NCBI GenBank assembly: GCA_030037885.1
Contig: JASHPU010000130.1
Span: forward strand, 1 to 42,622
Origin: Xanthobacteraceae bacterium
Lineage (GTDB): Bacteria; Pseudomonadota; Alphaproteobacteria; Rhizobiales; Xanthobacteraceae
Direction of reading: 5' to 3'
Length of the DNA stretch: 42,622 nt
Position numbers and translations under genes: made by a program. Below the pieces are notes generated by a model. It was not told the DNA's origin. It saw only the letters and a list, made by a program, of their open reading frames with translations, and made no database searches. Shown here one piece after another: positions 24,674-32,987 of the stretch; position 1 is the first letter of the stretch, and each line of letters starts with the position of its first letter.

Positions 24674-25711
24674 ATGCGGGAACGTATCGCGGTTGTCGGC
24701 GCGGGAATCATAGGCTGCCTCGCGGCGCGGGAGATTGTCGAGCGTCTTCCCATGGCGGACGTGACGTTGATCGATCGCGATCTGCCCGGCCTTGGTGCGT
24801 CGGAGCGCTCGGCGGGGGTCCACTTTCCGCTCGGCAGGTCCGACCGCGTGCGCAGAATGGCGGCATTGTGCGAGGCCTATTACACGGCGCTCGCTGACAG
24901 CATACCTGCACTGCGGCTGCATCCGATCGCCCTCTATGCGGTCGTCGCTCCGCAGTTTGAGGCCGTGTTCCGCGAGCGCTTAATCGACGGAGGCGGCGCC
25001 AGTCGCGTTCATCAGCCTAACAATCGCAGTTTCCTGCCGTGGCCGCAGGGCTTCGCTCTATTGGACGTCGGCCGGTGCCACTACACCGACGTGGGCGTAC
25101 TTGTCCGGTTGTTGTCACGCCTGCTGCGCGACCGGGCCACGGTGATCGACGGCGTGAACGTCGAATCCGTCGCCGAGCGATCCGAAGGCGTAACGCTGAC
25201 GCTGAGCACCGGCGAGAGGCTTGAAGTCGATCGCGTCGTGCTGGCGCCCGGCCCCTGGGTCAACGCCGCAAGCTGGCGGGAATTCACCGAGCCGCTCAAC
25301 GTCCGCATCAAGAAAGTCGTGTCGTTCCATCTCGATCGGTCGATGCCGGCCGAAGCCGTCGGCATGATGTTTCCGCAGGAAGATGCATTCATCGTGCCGA
25401 TGCAGGATCGAGGCCACTGGCTCTACAGTTACACCAACACCGAATGGGATGTGACGCCGGACGATCTGCATTGCGGGATCAGCGACGCCAATCGGCGGGA
25501 GGCGGTTGACGTTCTGCGTGGTTATGCCGCCGACGAGGTGCCGCAGGTGCGCGCCGGGCGCGTTTTCTGCGACGCTTATAGTCCGAGCCGTGAACCGATC
25601 GTGACGGAGCTCGGCCACAGCAAAAATATCATCTTTGCAGGCGCCGCAAGCGGATCCGGCTATCGGTTGGCTCCAGGCATCGCCGTCGCGGCTGCTCGAC
25701 TCCTGCACTGA
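24674..25711 (+). CDS. FAD-dependent D-amino-acid-oxidase-like oxidoreductase (hydrazino acid release)
   Basis: The 345-residue DAO-fold flavoenzyme starts with RIAVVGAGIIGCLAAREIVE and ends with the typical second FAD segment FAGAASGSGYRLAPGIAVAAA. In between are GASERSAGVHFPLGR and the active-site strand VVLAPGPWVNAASW. In the s56-p1 and triacsin pathways the homologue (Spb39/Tri27) oxidatively cleaves the lysine-glycine hydrazine to give hydrazinoacetic acid and a lysine-derived semialdehyde. Gene order here, N-hydroxylase / DAO / cupin-MetRS, repeats that set. GAGGG precedes the ATG, 7 bases after the N-hydroxylase stop. A general amine or imino acid oxidase is the alternative. Confidence 0.85.
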   Translation: MRERIAVVGAGIIGCLAAREIVERLPMADVTLIDRDLPGLGASERSAGVHFPLGRSDRVRRMAALCEAYYTALADSIPALRLHPIALYAVVAPQFEAVFRERLIDGGGASRVHQPNNRSFLPWPQGFALLDVGRCHYTDVGVLVRLLSRLLRDRATVIDGVNVESVAERSEGVTLTLSTGERLEVDRVVLAPGPWVNAASWREFTEPLNVRIKKVVSFHLDRSMPAEAVGMMFPQEDAFIVPMQDRGHWLYSYTNTEWDVTPDDLHCGISDANRREAVDVLRGYAADEVPQVRAGRVFCDAYSPSREPIVTELGHSKNIIFAGAASGSGYRLAPGIAVAAARLLH

Positions 25712-25733
25712 ATCGGCATGGCGAGGTGGCACT

Positions 25734-27758
25734 ATGAAAATCGTGGCGATCAGTGACGCCAAGCTCGCGCCTGCCTTTGGCATCGATATGGCCTCGATCG
25801 AGGCTTTTGCCGGTGCCGGCGTCGTCGCTGGCAGTTATGGCCGGGTTGCGCCGGGTCGTGAAACCGCAGCGCACCACCATGACGAGACGGAAGCGTTCGT
25901 CGTCCTGGCTGGGCGCGGCGAAGTGGTGTCCGGCGCCCAGCCCCAGGCTGTGGGTCCCGGGACCGTTGTGGTGTTCGAACCCTTCGAGAATCACGTGCTG
26001 CGTAACCTGGGCGATCAGGAGCTTCTGTTCGTCGATCTTTATTGGCGCGATTCCGAGCGGACCGCGCAGGCAGCGAAAGCGTCGGGACTGGAACAGCTGA
26101 AGGGCAGGCCGATATTCGTTTTCTCGACGCCTCCCACGCCGAATGGCGACCTGCATCTCGGTCACCTGTCCGGCCCGTATCTCGGCGCCGATGTCTATGT
26201 GCGCTTCCAGCGCATGAACGGAATGGAAGCGTATCATCTCACCGGCAGCGACGATTTCCAGAGCTATGTGGTCGGACGCGCTCGGCAAGAGCAGAGCACG
26301 CCTAGCGAGGTGGCCGCGCGCTACGCCGCCGAAATCAAGGCCACGCTGGACCTCATGGAGATTCCCGTCGATCAATATACAATCACGAACGCGTCGCCGG
26401 GTTATCGCGAAGGGCTGCAGGCGTTTTTCTCCCGCATCGTGGCCGCGGGTATCGGACAGCGCGCAGGCGCAGCGCTGTTTGACGGCCAGACCGGTGCTTA
26501 TCTCTATGAAGTCGACGTGGCCGGTCAATGTCCGACCTGTGGCGCAGCGACAAGCGGAAACATTTGTGAGGAGTGCGGCGAGCCCAACACCTGCGTCGAG
26601 CTCGTGGCGCCGCACTCCAAGCTCTCCAACTTACTGCCGGGAGCCGGCACCATCGAACGCTATTCGTTGCCGCTTCATGAATATCGCGGGGTGGTATTCG
26701 ATCATCATAGACGCAGCAAAGTATCGCCCCGGCTGCAGCATCTTGCCGCCCGGGTGTTGGAGCGTCCGGAGTTTCACCTGCCGATAACCCATCCGGCCAA
26801 CTGGGGCATCCCTCCGGCACAAGAGGGGGACGGTCAGCAGGTCATCTGGGTTTGGCCTGAGATGGCTTTCGGTTTTCTGTACGGGATCGCCGAGCTTGGC
26901 CGGCGGATGGGCCGCGACTGGCGCGCCGATCGACCGCAGGCGGATTGGAAGCTTGTCCACTTCTTCGGCTACGACAACAGCTTCTATCATGCAATTCTTT
27001 TTCCCATCCTCTACAGCATTGCCTATCCGGAATGGCGCTGTGACATCGACTACAACGTCAACGAATTCTATTTGCTCGACGGACAGAAGTTCTCCACCAG
27101 TCGCCGTCATGCGATATGGGGCAAAGAAATCGTCAGCCCGCGGACGGTCGATGCGATTCGCTACTATCTTGCCTTGACGAGGGGTGAGAACATTCAGGCG
27201 AATTTCTCGCTCGATGCGTTCAACCGTCAGACTGCGGACGTTCTGATCGGCCGCTGGCAGGGCTGGTTCACCGATCTGGGTAGTCGCGTCAACGCCGATT
27301 TCGCCGGCGTCGCGCACGATGCAGGAAGCTGGACACCGAGGCAGACCGCCTTCCTGCACCGCTTGCAGTTGAGGCTCGATGCCGTGACGGCGCATTACAG
27401 TCCCAACGGCTTCTCTCTAAACGCGGCCGCCGCCGAACTGAACGGCATGGTGGACGACGCCGTGGGCTTTTCTCGCGTTCATGTGACGCTTCGGACCAAC
27501 ATCGACCTGCGCGACGAGTACCGCACCGCGATGGCGTTGGAACTTGCGGCTGCCCGACTTCTGGCCCTGTGTGCGGCGCCGCTGATGCCGCGCTTCGCCG
27601 CCAGCCTAGCCGCGTCGCTGGGCGGCATTTCGATCGCCACTTGGCCGCGCCATGTGACCCTTGTCGCGCCGGGCAGTCGGATCGACCTCGCCAAATCCGT
27701 TTTCTTTGCAGCGCCGTCCACATCGCAGCCGGGCTTTTCTGATCAGGAGGCCGCGTAG
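25734..27758 (+). CDS. Hydrazine synthetase: cupin fused to methionyl-tRNA-synthetase-like domain
   Basis: The 674-residue protein has two parts. Residues 1-105 are a cupin with an ideal metal site: G41-x5-H47-x-H49-x3-E53-x6-G60, and His87 in FENHVLRN. Residues about 125-660 resemble class I methionyl-tRNA synthetase: HIGH as HLGH (141-144), a zinc knuckle C266/C269/C278/C281, WVWPEMAFGF, and KMSKS as KFSTS (452-456). It is not the housekeeping MetRS, which has no cupin. The same fusion in Spb40/Tri28 uses ATP to join N6-hydroxylysine with glycine and rearranges the ester to an N-N bond. I assign that role by architecture and neighbours. ATG 25734 begins the cupin; the longer frame from 25635 overlaps the previous gene. 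Confidence 0.9.
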   Translation: MKIVAISDAKLAPAFGIDMASIEAFAGAGVVAGSYGRVAPGRETAAHHHDETEAFVVLAGRGEVVSGAQPQAVGPGTVVVFEPFENHVLRNLGDQELLFVDLYWRDSERTAQAAKASGLEQLKGRPIFVFSTPPTPNGDLHLGHLSGPYLGADVYVRFQRMNGMEAYHLTGSDDFQSYVVGRARQEQSTPSEVAARYAAEIKATLDLMEIPVDQYTITNASPGYREGLQAFFSRIVAAGIGQRAGAALFDGQTGAYLYEVDVAGQCPTCGAATSGNICEECGEPNTCVELVAPHSKLSNLLPGAGTIERYSLPLHEYRGVVFDHHRRSKVSPRLQHLAARVLERPEFHLPITHPANWGIPPAQEGDGQQVIWVWPEMAFGFLYGIAELGRRMGRDWRADRPQADWKLVHFFGYDNSFYHAILFPILYSIAYPEWRCDIDYNVNEFYLLDGQKFSTSRRHAIWGKEIVSPRTVDAIRYYLALTRGENIQANFSLDAFNRQTADVLIGRWQGWFTDLGSRVNADFAGVAHDAGSWTPRQTAFLHRLQLRLDAVTAHYSPNGFSLNAAAAELNGMVDDAVGFSRVHVTLRTNIDLRDEYRTAMALELAAARLLALCAAPLMPRFAASLAASLGGISIATWPRHVTLVAPGSRIDLAKSVFFAAPSTSQPGFSDQEAA

Positions 27759-27768
27759 CGGGAGCGCG

Positions 27769-29322
27769 ATGGAGTCGGTCATCAATCGCGTGGTTTCAGC
27801 TCGGCCCTCGCCGCATCATTCGATAGTGTTCTATCGCGCCGGCGGCCAATGCCGTTTATCTCTGGACGAGCTCAGCCAACTCGCTTGGCGCGTTGCCGCG
27901 TATCTGCGGCGGCTCGGGGTGGGTGCCGGAGATCGCGTCGGCATCATAGCAAAGAACAGGTTGGAATGGGTTCTGCTTGATCTTGCGGCATTGCGCATCA
28001 AGGCGGTCAGCGCCGGCCTGGAAGCCGGTAAGTTTGCCGCCAGTTCCGAGTTGATCGACCGCTTTGGCTTGCGGTTGCTGTTTACCGATGCGCCGCCTGC
28101 GCATGGCGACGGCAACGACGACCGAATCAAAGATATCGATTGCCTGCTTGCCGGGCTCGGCGATCTGCCGGCCGATCCGGACGGCGCCGCCGTTTCCTAT
28201 CGACCCGACGAGACGACCACGATCAAGTTCACGTCGGGCAGCACGGGCGTGCCCAAAGCGCTGGCCGCGACGGTCGGAAGCATCGATCTGTCGATCACCG
28301 GGACTCAGGCTTTGTTCGCGCACGGTCCGCTCGACAAGCTCTTCGTATTTTTGCCGCTGTCGCTGTTGCAGCAACGCTATTGGATCTATTCGGCACTGGC
28401 GTTCAATCACGATGTCGTGGTGACAAACTACGAACTGGCATTCTGGGCGCTGCGCCGGGAGCAGCCGACCGTGGTGATGGGAGTGCCGGCGTTCTTTGAA
28501 GCGCTACGCAAAGAGATCGACGCCCGGGTCGCCCGCAGTTGCGGCAACGCCAGCGAAGCCGCGGCCGTTGCCGCCATGCGGCGCGTCGCGGCGTTCGAAG
28601 CCATCGGCAACCGCATCCGCTATCTGTGGACCGGATCGGCGCCGGCAAATCAGGACATGCTGCGCTGGTTCAATGACTGCGGAATGCCGATTTTCGAAGG
28701 CTACGGCATGAACGAAACGTGCATCGTCACCAAGAACGCGCCTGGCGCCAACCGGCCGGGTAGCGTCGGACGGCCGCTGTCGGGCAGACATATCAGTCTC
28801 GATGCCAACGGCATTGTCATCGTGCGCAGCGATTATCCGGTCAATACCAAATATCTGTATGCCGCGCCGGGCGATTCCGAACGCATCTTCATGCCGGATG
28901 GCTCGGTACGAACCGGCGATCTCGGGCGGATCGACGAGGACGGCTATCTCTACATCCTCGGCAGGGCCGACGACATCGTCGTTCTGCAAAACGGGCATAA
29001 CGTGCTTGTGCGCCCGATCGAGGAGCGCCTAGCGGCTTGCTCGAGCATCGAGCAGTGCCTCGTCGTGGGCTTCGGCCGTCCTTGTCTCGTTGCCGTCCTT
29101 TGTACCGGGCATGGTGAGGCGGCGCAGCCGACCATCACCGAGCACATCGCCGCAATGAACAAAACCGCCGGTGACGACGAACGGATCGGTGGCTTTGTGC
29201 TGGCGCCGCAACCGTTCAGCATGGAGAACGGCCTGCTCACGTCACAATACAAGCCGAGGCGTCGGGCGATCGAAGCGCTGTACGGCAAAGAGATCAGCGA
29301 GACCTACGAGGCCATGGCATGA
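27769..29322 (+). CDS. Acyl-ACP/CoA ligase (AMP-forming), FadD-like
   Basis: A 517-residue ANL enzyme with P-loop TIKFTSGSTGVPKALAA, LPLSLLQQRYW, VMGVPAFFEALRKEI, IFEGYGMNETCIV, RTGDLGRIDEDGYLYILGR and a C-terminal LLTSQYKPRRRAIEALY whose Lys fits the A10 position. It resembles long-chain acyl-CoA ligases, but its stop overlaps the ATG of an ACP gene (ATGA), so I infer it charges that ACP. In triacsin the ligase after the hydrazine genes loads hydrazinoacetic acid on an ACP; the same job is the leading hypothesis here. ATG 27769 has GGGAG before it; a longer in-frame reading overlaps the fusion gene. Confidence 0.87.
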   Translation: MESVINRVVSARPSPHHSIVFYRAGGQCRLSLDELSQLAWRVAAYLRRLGVGAGDRVGIIAKNRLEWVLLDLAALRIKAVSAGLEAGKFAASSELIDRFGLRLLFTDAPPAHGDGNDDRIKDIDCLLAGLGDLPADPDGAAVSYRPDETTTIKFTSGSTGVPKALAATVGSIDLSITGTQALFAHGPLDKLFVFLPLSLLQQRYWIYSALAFNHDVVVTNYELAFWALRREQPTVVMGVPAFFEALRKEIDARVARSCGNASEAAAVAAMRRVAAFEAIGNRIRYLWTGSAPANQDMLRWFNDCGMPIFEGYGMNETCIVTKNAPGANRPGSVGRPLSGRHISLDANGIVIVRSDYPVNTKYLYAAPGDSERIFMPDGSVRTGDLGRIDEDGYLYILGRADDIVVLQNGHNVLVRPIEERLAACSSIEQCLVVGFGRPCLVAVLCTGHGEAAQPTITEHIAAMNKTAGDDERIGGFVLAPQPFSMENGLLTSQYKPRRRAIEALYGKEISETYEAMA

Positions 29323-29582
29323 ATGAGCCACGCGATCTGGTTTTGCGCCATCTGAGCAAATGCCTTCGTGCCGCAGTCGCCGGGTCGGACGGCCTGGATT
29401 TCGACGGCGATTTGAAGCGCGATTACGGACTCACCTCGCTCAGCTTGATGCTGTTGATTACCTCGATCTGCGACGAAGCGGCCATCGATCTGTCCGACTT
29501 TACAGAAGACGACATTGCACGCTTGCGCACGCCGCGCGATATCGTCGCCATGCTGATGAGCGCCGGGGGGAGGCCGTTGTGA
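29319..29582 (+). CDS. Acyl carrier protein with T-S attachment motif
   Basis: An 87-residue ACP: RDYGLTSLSLMLLITSI holds the phosphopantetheine Ser40, preceded by Thr instead of Asp; DLSDFTEDDIARL and the final RTPRDIVAMLM helix fit the fold. It is coupled to the ligase before it (ATGA overlap) and to the C45-type gene after it (GTGA overlap), so all three are translated together and probably act on the same bound intermediate. Confidence 0.88.
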   Translation: MNEPRDLVLRHLSKCLRAAVAGSDGLDFDGDLKRDYGLTSLSLMLLITSICDEAAIDLSDFTEDDIARLRTPRDIVAMLMSAGGRPL

Positions 29583-30625
29583 CGTCGCCGACCACAATCG
29601 AACTTCAGGGCAGTCCATTTGCAATTGGGGTGGCGCACGGCCAGGCGTTGTGTTCGCGGATTCGCAGCTTCCTAAACGACGATTTGTGTCGGTTGAATCG
29701 AATTATGTTCCAGTCCGCATCGCTCGACGACTTGCGCGACACGATACACCGCCATGGCGAAATCATCGCACAAGACACGCCGGCTCTGTTCGAGGAAGTG
29801 CGCGGGCTCGCGCACGGCGCCGGCATAGACCTGGAACAGGCCTTGCTGCTGCAGCTGCGGCGCGAGGTCGTCGGCTACTCGCAGTTTGCCATTGCCGGCG
29901 ACTGTACCTCGTTTTGCCGGTTGAGCGGCGTCGACGGGCCGGTCCTGGCGCAAAGTATTGATTTGAACGGCGATCTCGACGACCAGATGACGGTTGCAAA
30001 AATCGAGCACGCCGCGACCGGCCGCCGCTCGCTGGTCGTCACCTTCACTGGGTTGCTCGGCTATCTGGGATTGAACGGTCGCGGGTTGGCCGTCGGCATC
30101 AATCTCGTGCTTGGCGGCGCCTGGCGGCCCGGCGTGCCGCCGTATCTGGCGGTCCGTCATCTGCTCGATCGCTGCGACGACGTGGCGTCGTGCCTGCGCG
30201 CGCTGGCGCAGCTTCGCATAGCGAGTTCTCGAGCGCTGATGATCTGCGATAGCGACGGTGCCGTCATGGTCGAGCTGCTCGAGGGAAAAATCGCCGTGAT
30301 CCGCGACAGGCCACTGATCCATACCAACCACTTTCTCGATCCGGACTTCGCCAGGGCAGATGCGATCAATCCGTTTTCTCGCAATTCGTCACTCAAGCGC
30401 TTTACGGCGTGCCGGGACAGGCTTGAGGAAATGACGGACCGCAACGGCCCCGAAGACATCATGCAAATTTTTTGCCGTGCGCCGATTCGCGTGCCGGACA
30501 ACGGCGATTGCCGCCGCGAGCGAACCATCGGAGCGGTAGTGATGATGCCGCGCGACGGAGTCCTGCATTTGCGCTGCGGCGATCCGGCGCAAGCGGCGAC
30601 ACAATCGTTTGCACTCAATAGATAG
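29579..30625 (+). CDS. C45-family N-terminal-nucleophile acyltransferase/amidohydrolase
   Basis: A 348-residue protein of the isopenicillin-N acyltransferase/acid-ceramidase-like C45 family. IELQGSPFAIGVAHGQAL is the family start. IAGDCTSFCRL carries Cys109, which would become the new N-terminus by self-cleavage, and LAQSIDLNGDLDDQ and GLLGYLGLNGRGLAVGINL follow. Known members transfer acyl groups from CoA to an amine or hydrolyse amides. Next to the hydrazine genes and an ACP, an amide or hydrazide forming or cleaving step is likely (inference). GTG 29579 overlaps the ACP stop and has GGGGGGAGG before it; earlier codons in the frame overlap the ACP. Confidence 0.83.
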   Translation: MTSPTTIELQGSPFAIGVAHGQALCSRIRSFLNDDLCRLNRIMFQSASLDDLRDTIHRHGEIIAQDTPALFEEVRGLAHGAGIDLEQALLLQLRREVVGYSQFAIAGDCTSFCRLSGVDGPVLAQSIDLNGDLDDQMTVAKIEHAATGRRSLVVTFTGLLGYLGLNGRGLAVGINLVLGGAWRPGVPPYLAVRHLLDRCDDVASCLRALAQLRIASSRALMICDSDGAVMVELLEGKIAVIRDRPLIHTNHFLDPDFARADAINPFSRNSSLKRFTACRDRLEEMTDRNGPEDIMQIFCRAPIRVPDNGDCRRERTIGAVVMMPRDGVLHLRCGDPAQAATQSFALNR

Positions 30626-30634
30626 GGCAGGCCC

Positions 30635-31993
30635 ATGAGTACAGCGTCACAAGCCGGAATAACGCCTTCCCACTGGTACAACATCATCGGCGATCTGCCG
30701 TTCGAGCTGCCGCCGGACATTGCGCAGGACCGCCAAGGCGCGGGCGGCACGGTCAAGTTTCAGGTGCCCCTTGCTTTGGTGCGCCAGAGCGTCGGCCGGG
30801 AGTGCGACATTGCGATTCCAGCACCAGTGCGTGAGCGCTACAACGCCTGGCGGCCGACGCCGCTGTTGCGCGCGGAACGCCTCGAGCAGGCGCTCGGTAC
30901 GACGGCGCGCATCTATTACAAATACGAGGGCAATAACGTCAGCGGCAGCCATAAGCTGAGCACCGCGATCGCCCAGTCGTATTATTACAGCATGGCCGGG
31001 ACGCGTCGGCTGACGACCGGCACCGGCGCCGGCCAGTGGGGTACGGCACTCGCCGTCGGCTCTCGTTCCTTCGGCATGGCCTGCAAGGTCTACATGGTGG
31101 GCGCCAGCTTCCGCCAGAAGCCTTACCGCAAGACCATAATGGAACTGCTCGGCGCCGAAGTGGTCGCCAGTCCCAGCGGCGATACCGCGTCGGGTGCGAA
31201 GTCGCTGCGCGAGGGCGGCATGGACTCCGGCAATATCGCCTTTGCGGTGACCGAAGCGCTTGAAGACGCGCTATCGACTGAAGGCACGCAATTGAGCGTC
31301 GGCAGCGGCGAGGCCTATTCCATTCTGCATTCCACCGTCATCGGATTGGAGGCGCAGAATCAGTTGGCGTCGCTTGGCATCGCGCCCGATATGGTGATTG
31401 CCTCGCTCGGGGCCGGCAGCAATTTCGGCGGCATCGCGTTTCCGTATTTGCGCGACCGTCTGCGCGGCACTTCGAACGTGCGTTGCCTCACCGTCGAACC
31501 CGAGGCCTGTCCAAAGCTCACCCGGGGAGTGTACCGTTACGATTACACCGACGGTTCGGGCATTACGCCGCTGCAGAAGATGTATACGCTCGGGTATCGC
31601 TTTCGCACCGCGGGAATGCACGCCGGCGGGCTGCGCTACCATGCCTGCTCCAAATTGATCAGCGCGCTGTACCATCGCGGTCTGATCGAAGCCGTCGCCT
31701 ATCCGCAGACCGACGTATTCGCCAGCGCGACATTGTTCGCCCGCCTCGAAGGCATCGTTCCGGCGCCGGAAGCCGCCCACGCAGTGCATGCTGCCATTCG
31801 CGAGGCCGAGCGCGCCCGTGATGCCGGCGACTCGCCGGTTGTTCTGTTCTGCCTCAGCGGGCATGGCATGTTCGATCTTGCCGCCTACGCGGAGTATCTG
31901 GAAGGACGGATGCAGGATGTCTCAGTCACAGACGCGGAAATCCGCGCCTCGCTCGAGGCACTGCCGAAAATCGAGGAACCTGAACTGGTCTGA
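30635..31993 (+). CDS. TrpB2-like PLP-dependent enzyme
   Basis: The 452-residue fold-type II PLP enzyme resembles stand-alone tryptophan synthase beta (TrpB2): HWYNIIGDLPFELPP start, RPTPLLRAERLEQALG, PLP Lys107 in NNVSGSHKLSTA, TTGTGAGQWGTALA and GAGSNFGGIAFPYL. The canonical K-P-N after SH is K-L-S, and E in the indole-pocket motif TETGAGQWG is G (TTGTGAGQWG), so it is unlikely to make tryptophan. No trpA is near. Enzymes of this type add nucleophiles to the aminoacrylate from Ser or Thr; a nitrogen nucleophile such as a hydrazine would give a new amino acid. That is inference. The start is ATG 30635 after GGGCAGG. Confidence 0.85.
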   Translation: MSTASQAGITPSHWYNIIGDLPFELPPDIAQDRQGAGGTVKFQVPLALVRQSVGRECDIAIPAPVRERYNAWRPTPLLRAERLEQALGTTARIYYKYEGNNVSGSHKLSTAIAQSYYYSMAGTRRLTTGTGAGQWGTALAVGSRSFGMACKVYMVGASFRQKPYRKTIMELLGAEVVASPSGDTASGAKSLREGGMDSGNIAFAVTEALEDALSTEGTQLSVGSGEAYSILHSTVIGLEAQNQLASLGIAPDMVIASLGAGSNFGGIAFPYLRDRLRGTSNVRCLTVEPEACPKLTRGVYRYDYTDGSGITPLQKMYTLGYRFRTAGMHAGGLRYHACSKLISALYHRGLIEAVAYPQTDVFASATLFARLEGIVPAPEAAHAVHAAIREAERARDAGDSPVVLFCLSGHGMFDLAAYAEYLEGRMQDVSVTDAEIRASLEALPKIEEPELV

Positions 31994-32008
31994 GAGATGG
32001 AGCTTTGC

Positions 32009-32293
32009 ATGGACAGGCTGGCACTAAGGCGCTTCACTATTAGGGCTTTGCTGGCGAGCAAACACGACGGCGTGGATATCGACGCCATCGGCGACGATAC
32101 GCAGCTGGGCTCCGGCGGGCTGGCGATGGGCTCGCTGGCGCTGCTGCAGGCTTTCGTCGCAGTGGAAAACAAATTCGGCATCATCTTCGACGATGCCGCC
32201 GTCGCCGGCGCCACCTTCAGTACCGTCGGCGAAGTGGTAAACTTTGTCGACTCGGTCATCGGCAAGCGACAGCCGATCACAGGCGAGTTCTGA
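32009..32293 (+). CDS. Acyl carrier protein with G-S attachment motif
   Basis: A 94-residue ACP. The attachment segment GGLAMGSLALLQAFVAVE carries Ser42, but the Asp before it is Gly. NKFGIIFDDAAV and TVGEVVNFVDSVI complete the fold. GGAG at 31999-32002 is well spaced for ATG 32009, while ATG 31997 gives four more residues and a poorer site. It follows the TrpB2-like gene by 15 bases and precedes the esterase gene, so it may carry that enzyme's substrate or product. Confidence 0.85.
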   Translation: MDRLALRRFTIRALLASKHDGVDIDAIGDDTQLGSGGLAMGSLALLQAFVAVENKFGIIFDDAAVAGATFSTVGEVVNFVDSVIGKRQPITGEF

Positions 32294-32297
32294 CGCA

Positions 32298-32963
32298 ATG
32301 TTGTCGGGACAGGGCTTGTCATACGTCCGCCGCCTGCCGCAATGCGGAAGTTCCGCTCATCCGCCCATCGTCGTGCTTCTGCACGGCTTCGCTCTTTATG
32401 AACAGCAGCTCTTCGACATGTCGCAGATCATGGACCCGCGCTTCATGCTGATCGCTCCGCGCGGACCGCTGCGCATCGGGCCCGGCGCCTATCGCTGGTT
32501 CTACTTCGACCGCACACCAGGCGACGGACCGATCATCAACGCCGCGGAAGAGACTGAAAGCCTGAAAACGCTTAAGCATTTTCTCAAGGGAGTGATCGCG
32601 GAGTACGCGCCGTCGCGCCTCTATCTGTTCGGTCACAGCCAAGGCGGCACGATGGCCTTGAGCATTGCCCTCACCGCGCCGGACTTAATCCAGGGCTGCG
32701 CTCAAGCCCATGGCCGGATCCTGGCAAAGAGCCTAGCGGCCGTTTCCGACCCGGCGCGGCTCGCACGTCTGCCGTTTTTTATCGGCCACGGCCGCGACAA
32801 TCCGATTGTGCCGATCAAGCTTGGTCGCGCAACTTGCGATCGACTGAGGAATATCGGAGCGAATGTCAGTTACCGCGAATATCCACTCGGTCACGAAATG
32901 ACGCCGGATATCGTCGCTGATGCGTCGAGGTGGCTGACGGCGCAGCTCGACTGTTCGATATGA
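32298..32963 (+). CDS. Alpha/beta hydrolase, phospholipase/carboxylesterase type
   Basis: A 221-residue serine esterase-like protein. PIVVLLHGFALYEQQLFDM is the oxyanion strand, YLFGHSQGGTMAL the nucleophile elbow with Ser in G-H-S-Q-G, FIGHGRDNPIVPI gives the Asp and YPLGHEMTPDI the His. All triad residues are intact, so hydrolysis or thioester release is feasible. ATG 32298 lies 4 bases after the ACP stop. A role as editing or releasing thioesterase for the adjacent ACP is inferred from position. Confidence 0.83.
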   Translation: MLSGQGLSYVRRLPQCGSSAHPPIVVLLHGFALYEQQLFDMSQIMDPRFMLIAPRGPLRIGPGAYRWFYFDRTPGDGPIINAAEETESLKTLKHFLKGVIAEYAPSRLYLFGHSQGGTMALSIALTAPDLIQGCAQAHGRILAKSLAAVSDPARLARLPFFIGHGRDNPIVPIKLGRATCDRLRNIGANVSYREYPLGHEMTPDIVADASRWLTAQLDCSI

Positions 32964-32987
32964 CACCGTAAGGACGGATCATCATCA

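Noticed and set aside
25734..27758. Second housekeeping methionyl-tRNA synthetase or antibiotic-resistant MetRS copy
   Set aside because: The N-terminal cupin, altered KMSKS and neighbours do not fit a tRNA-charging resistance copy.
30635..31993. Tryptophan biosynthesis gene trpB
   Set aside because: No trpA nearby, changed motifs around the PLP lysine and the indole-pocket Glu, and a carrier-protein operon context.
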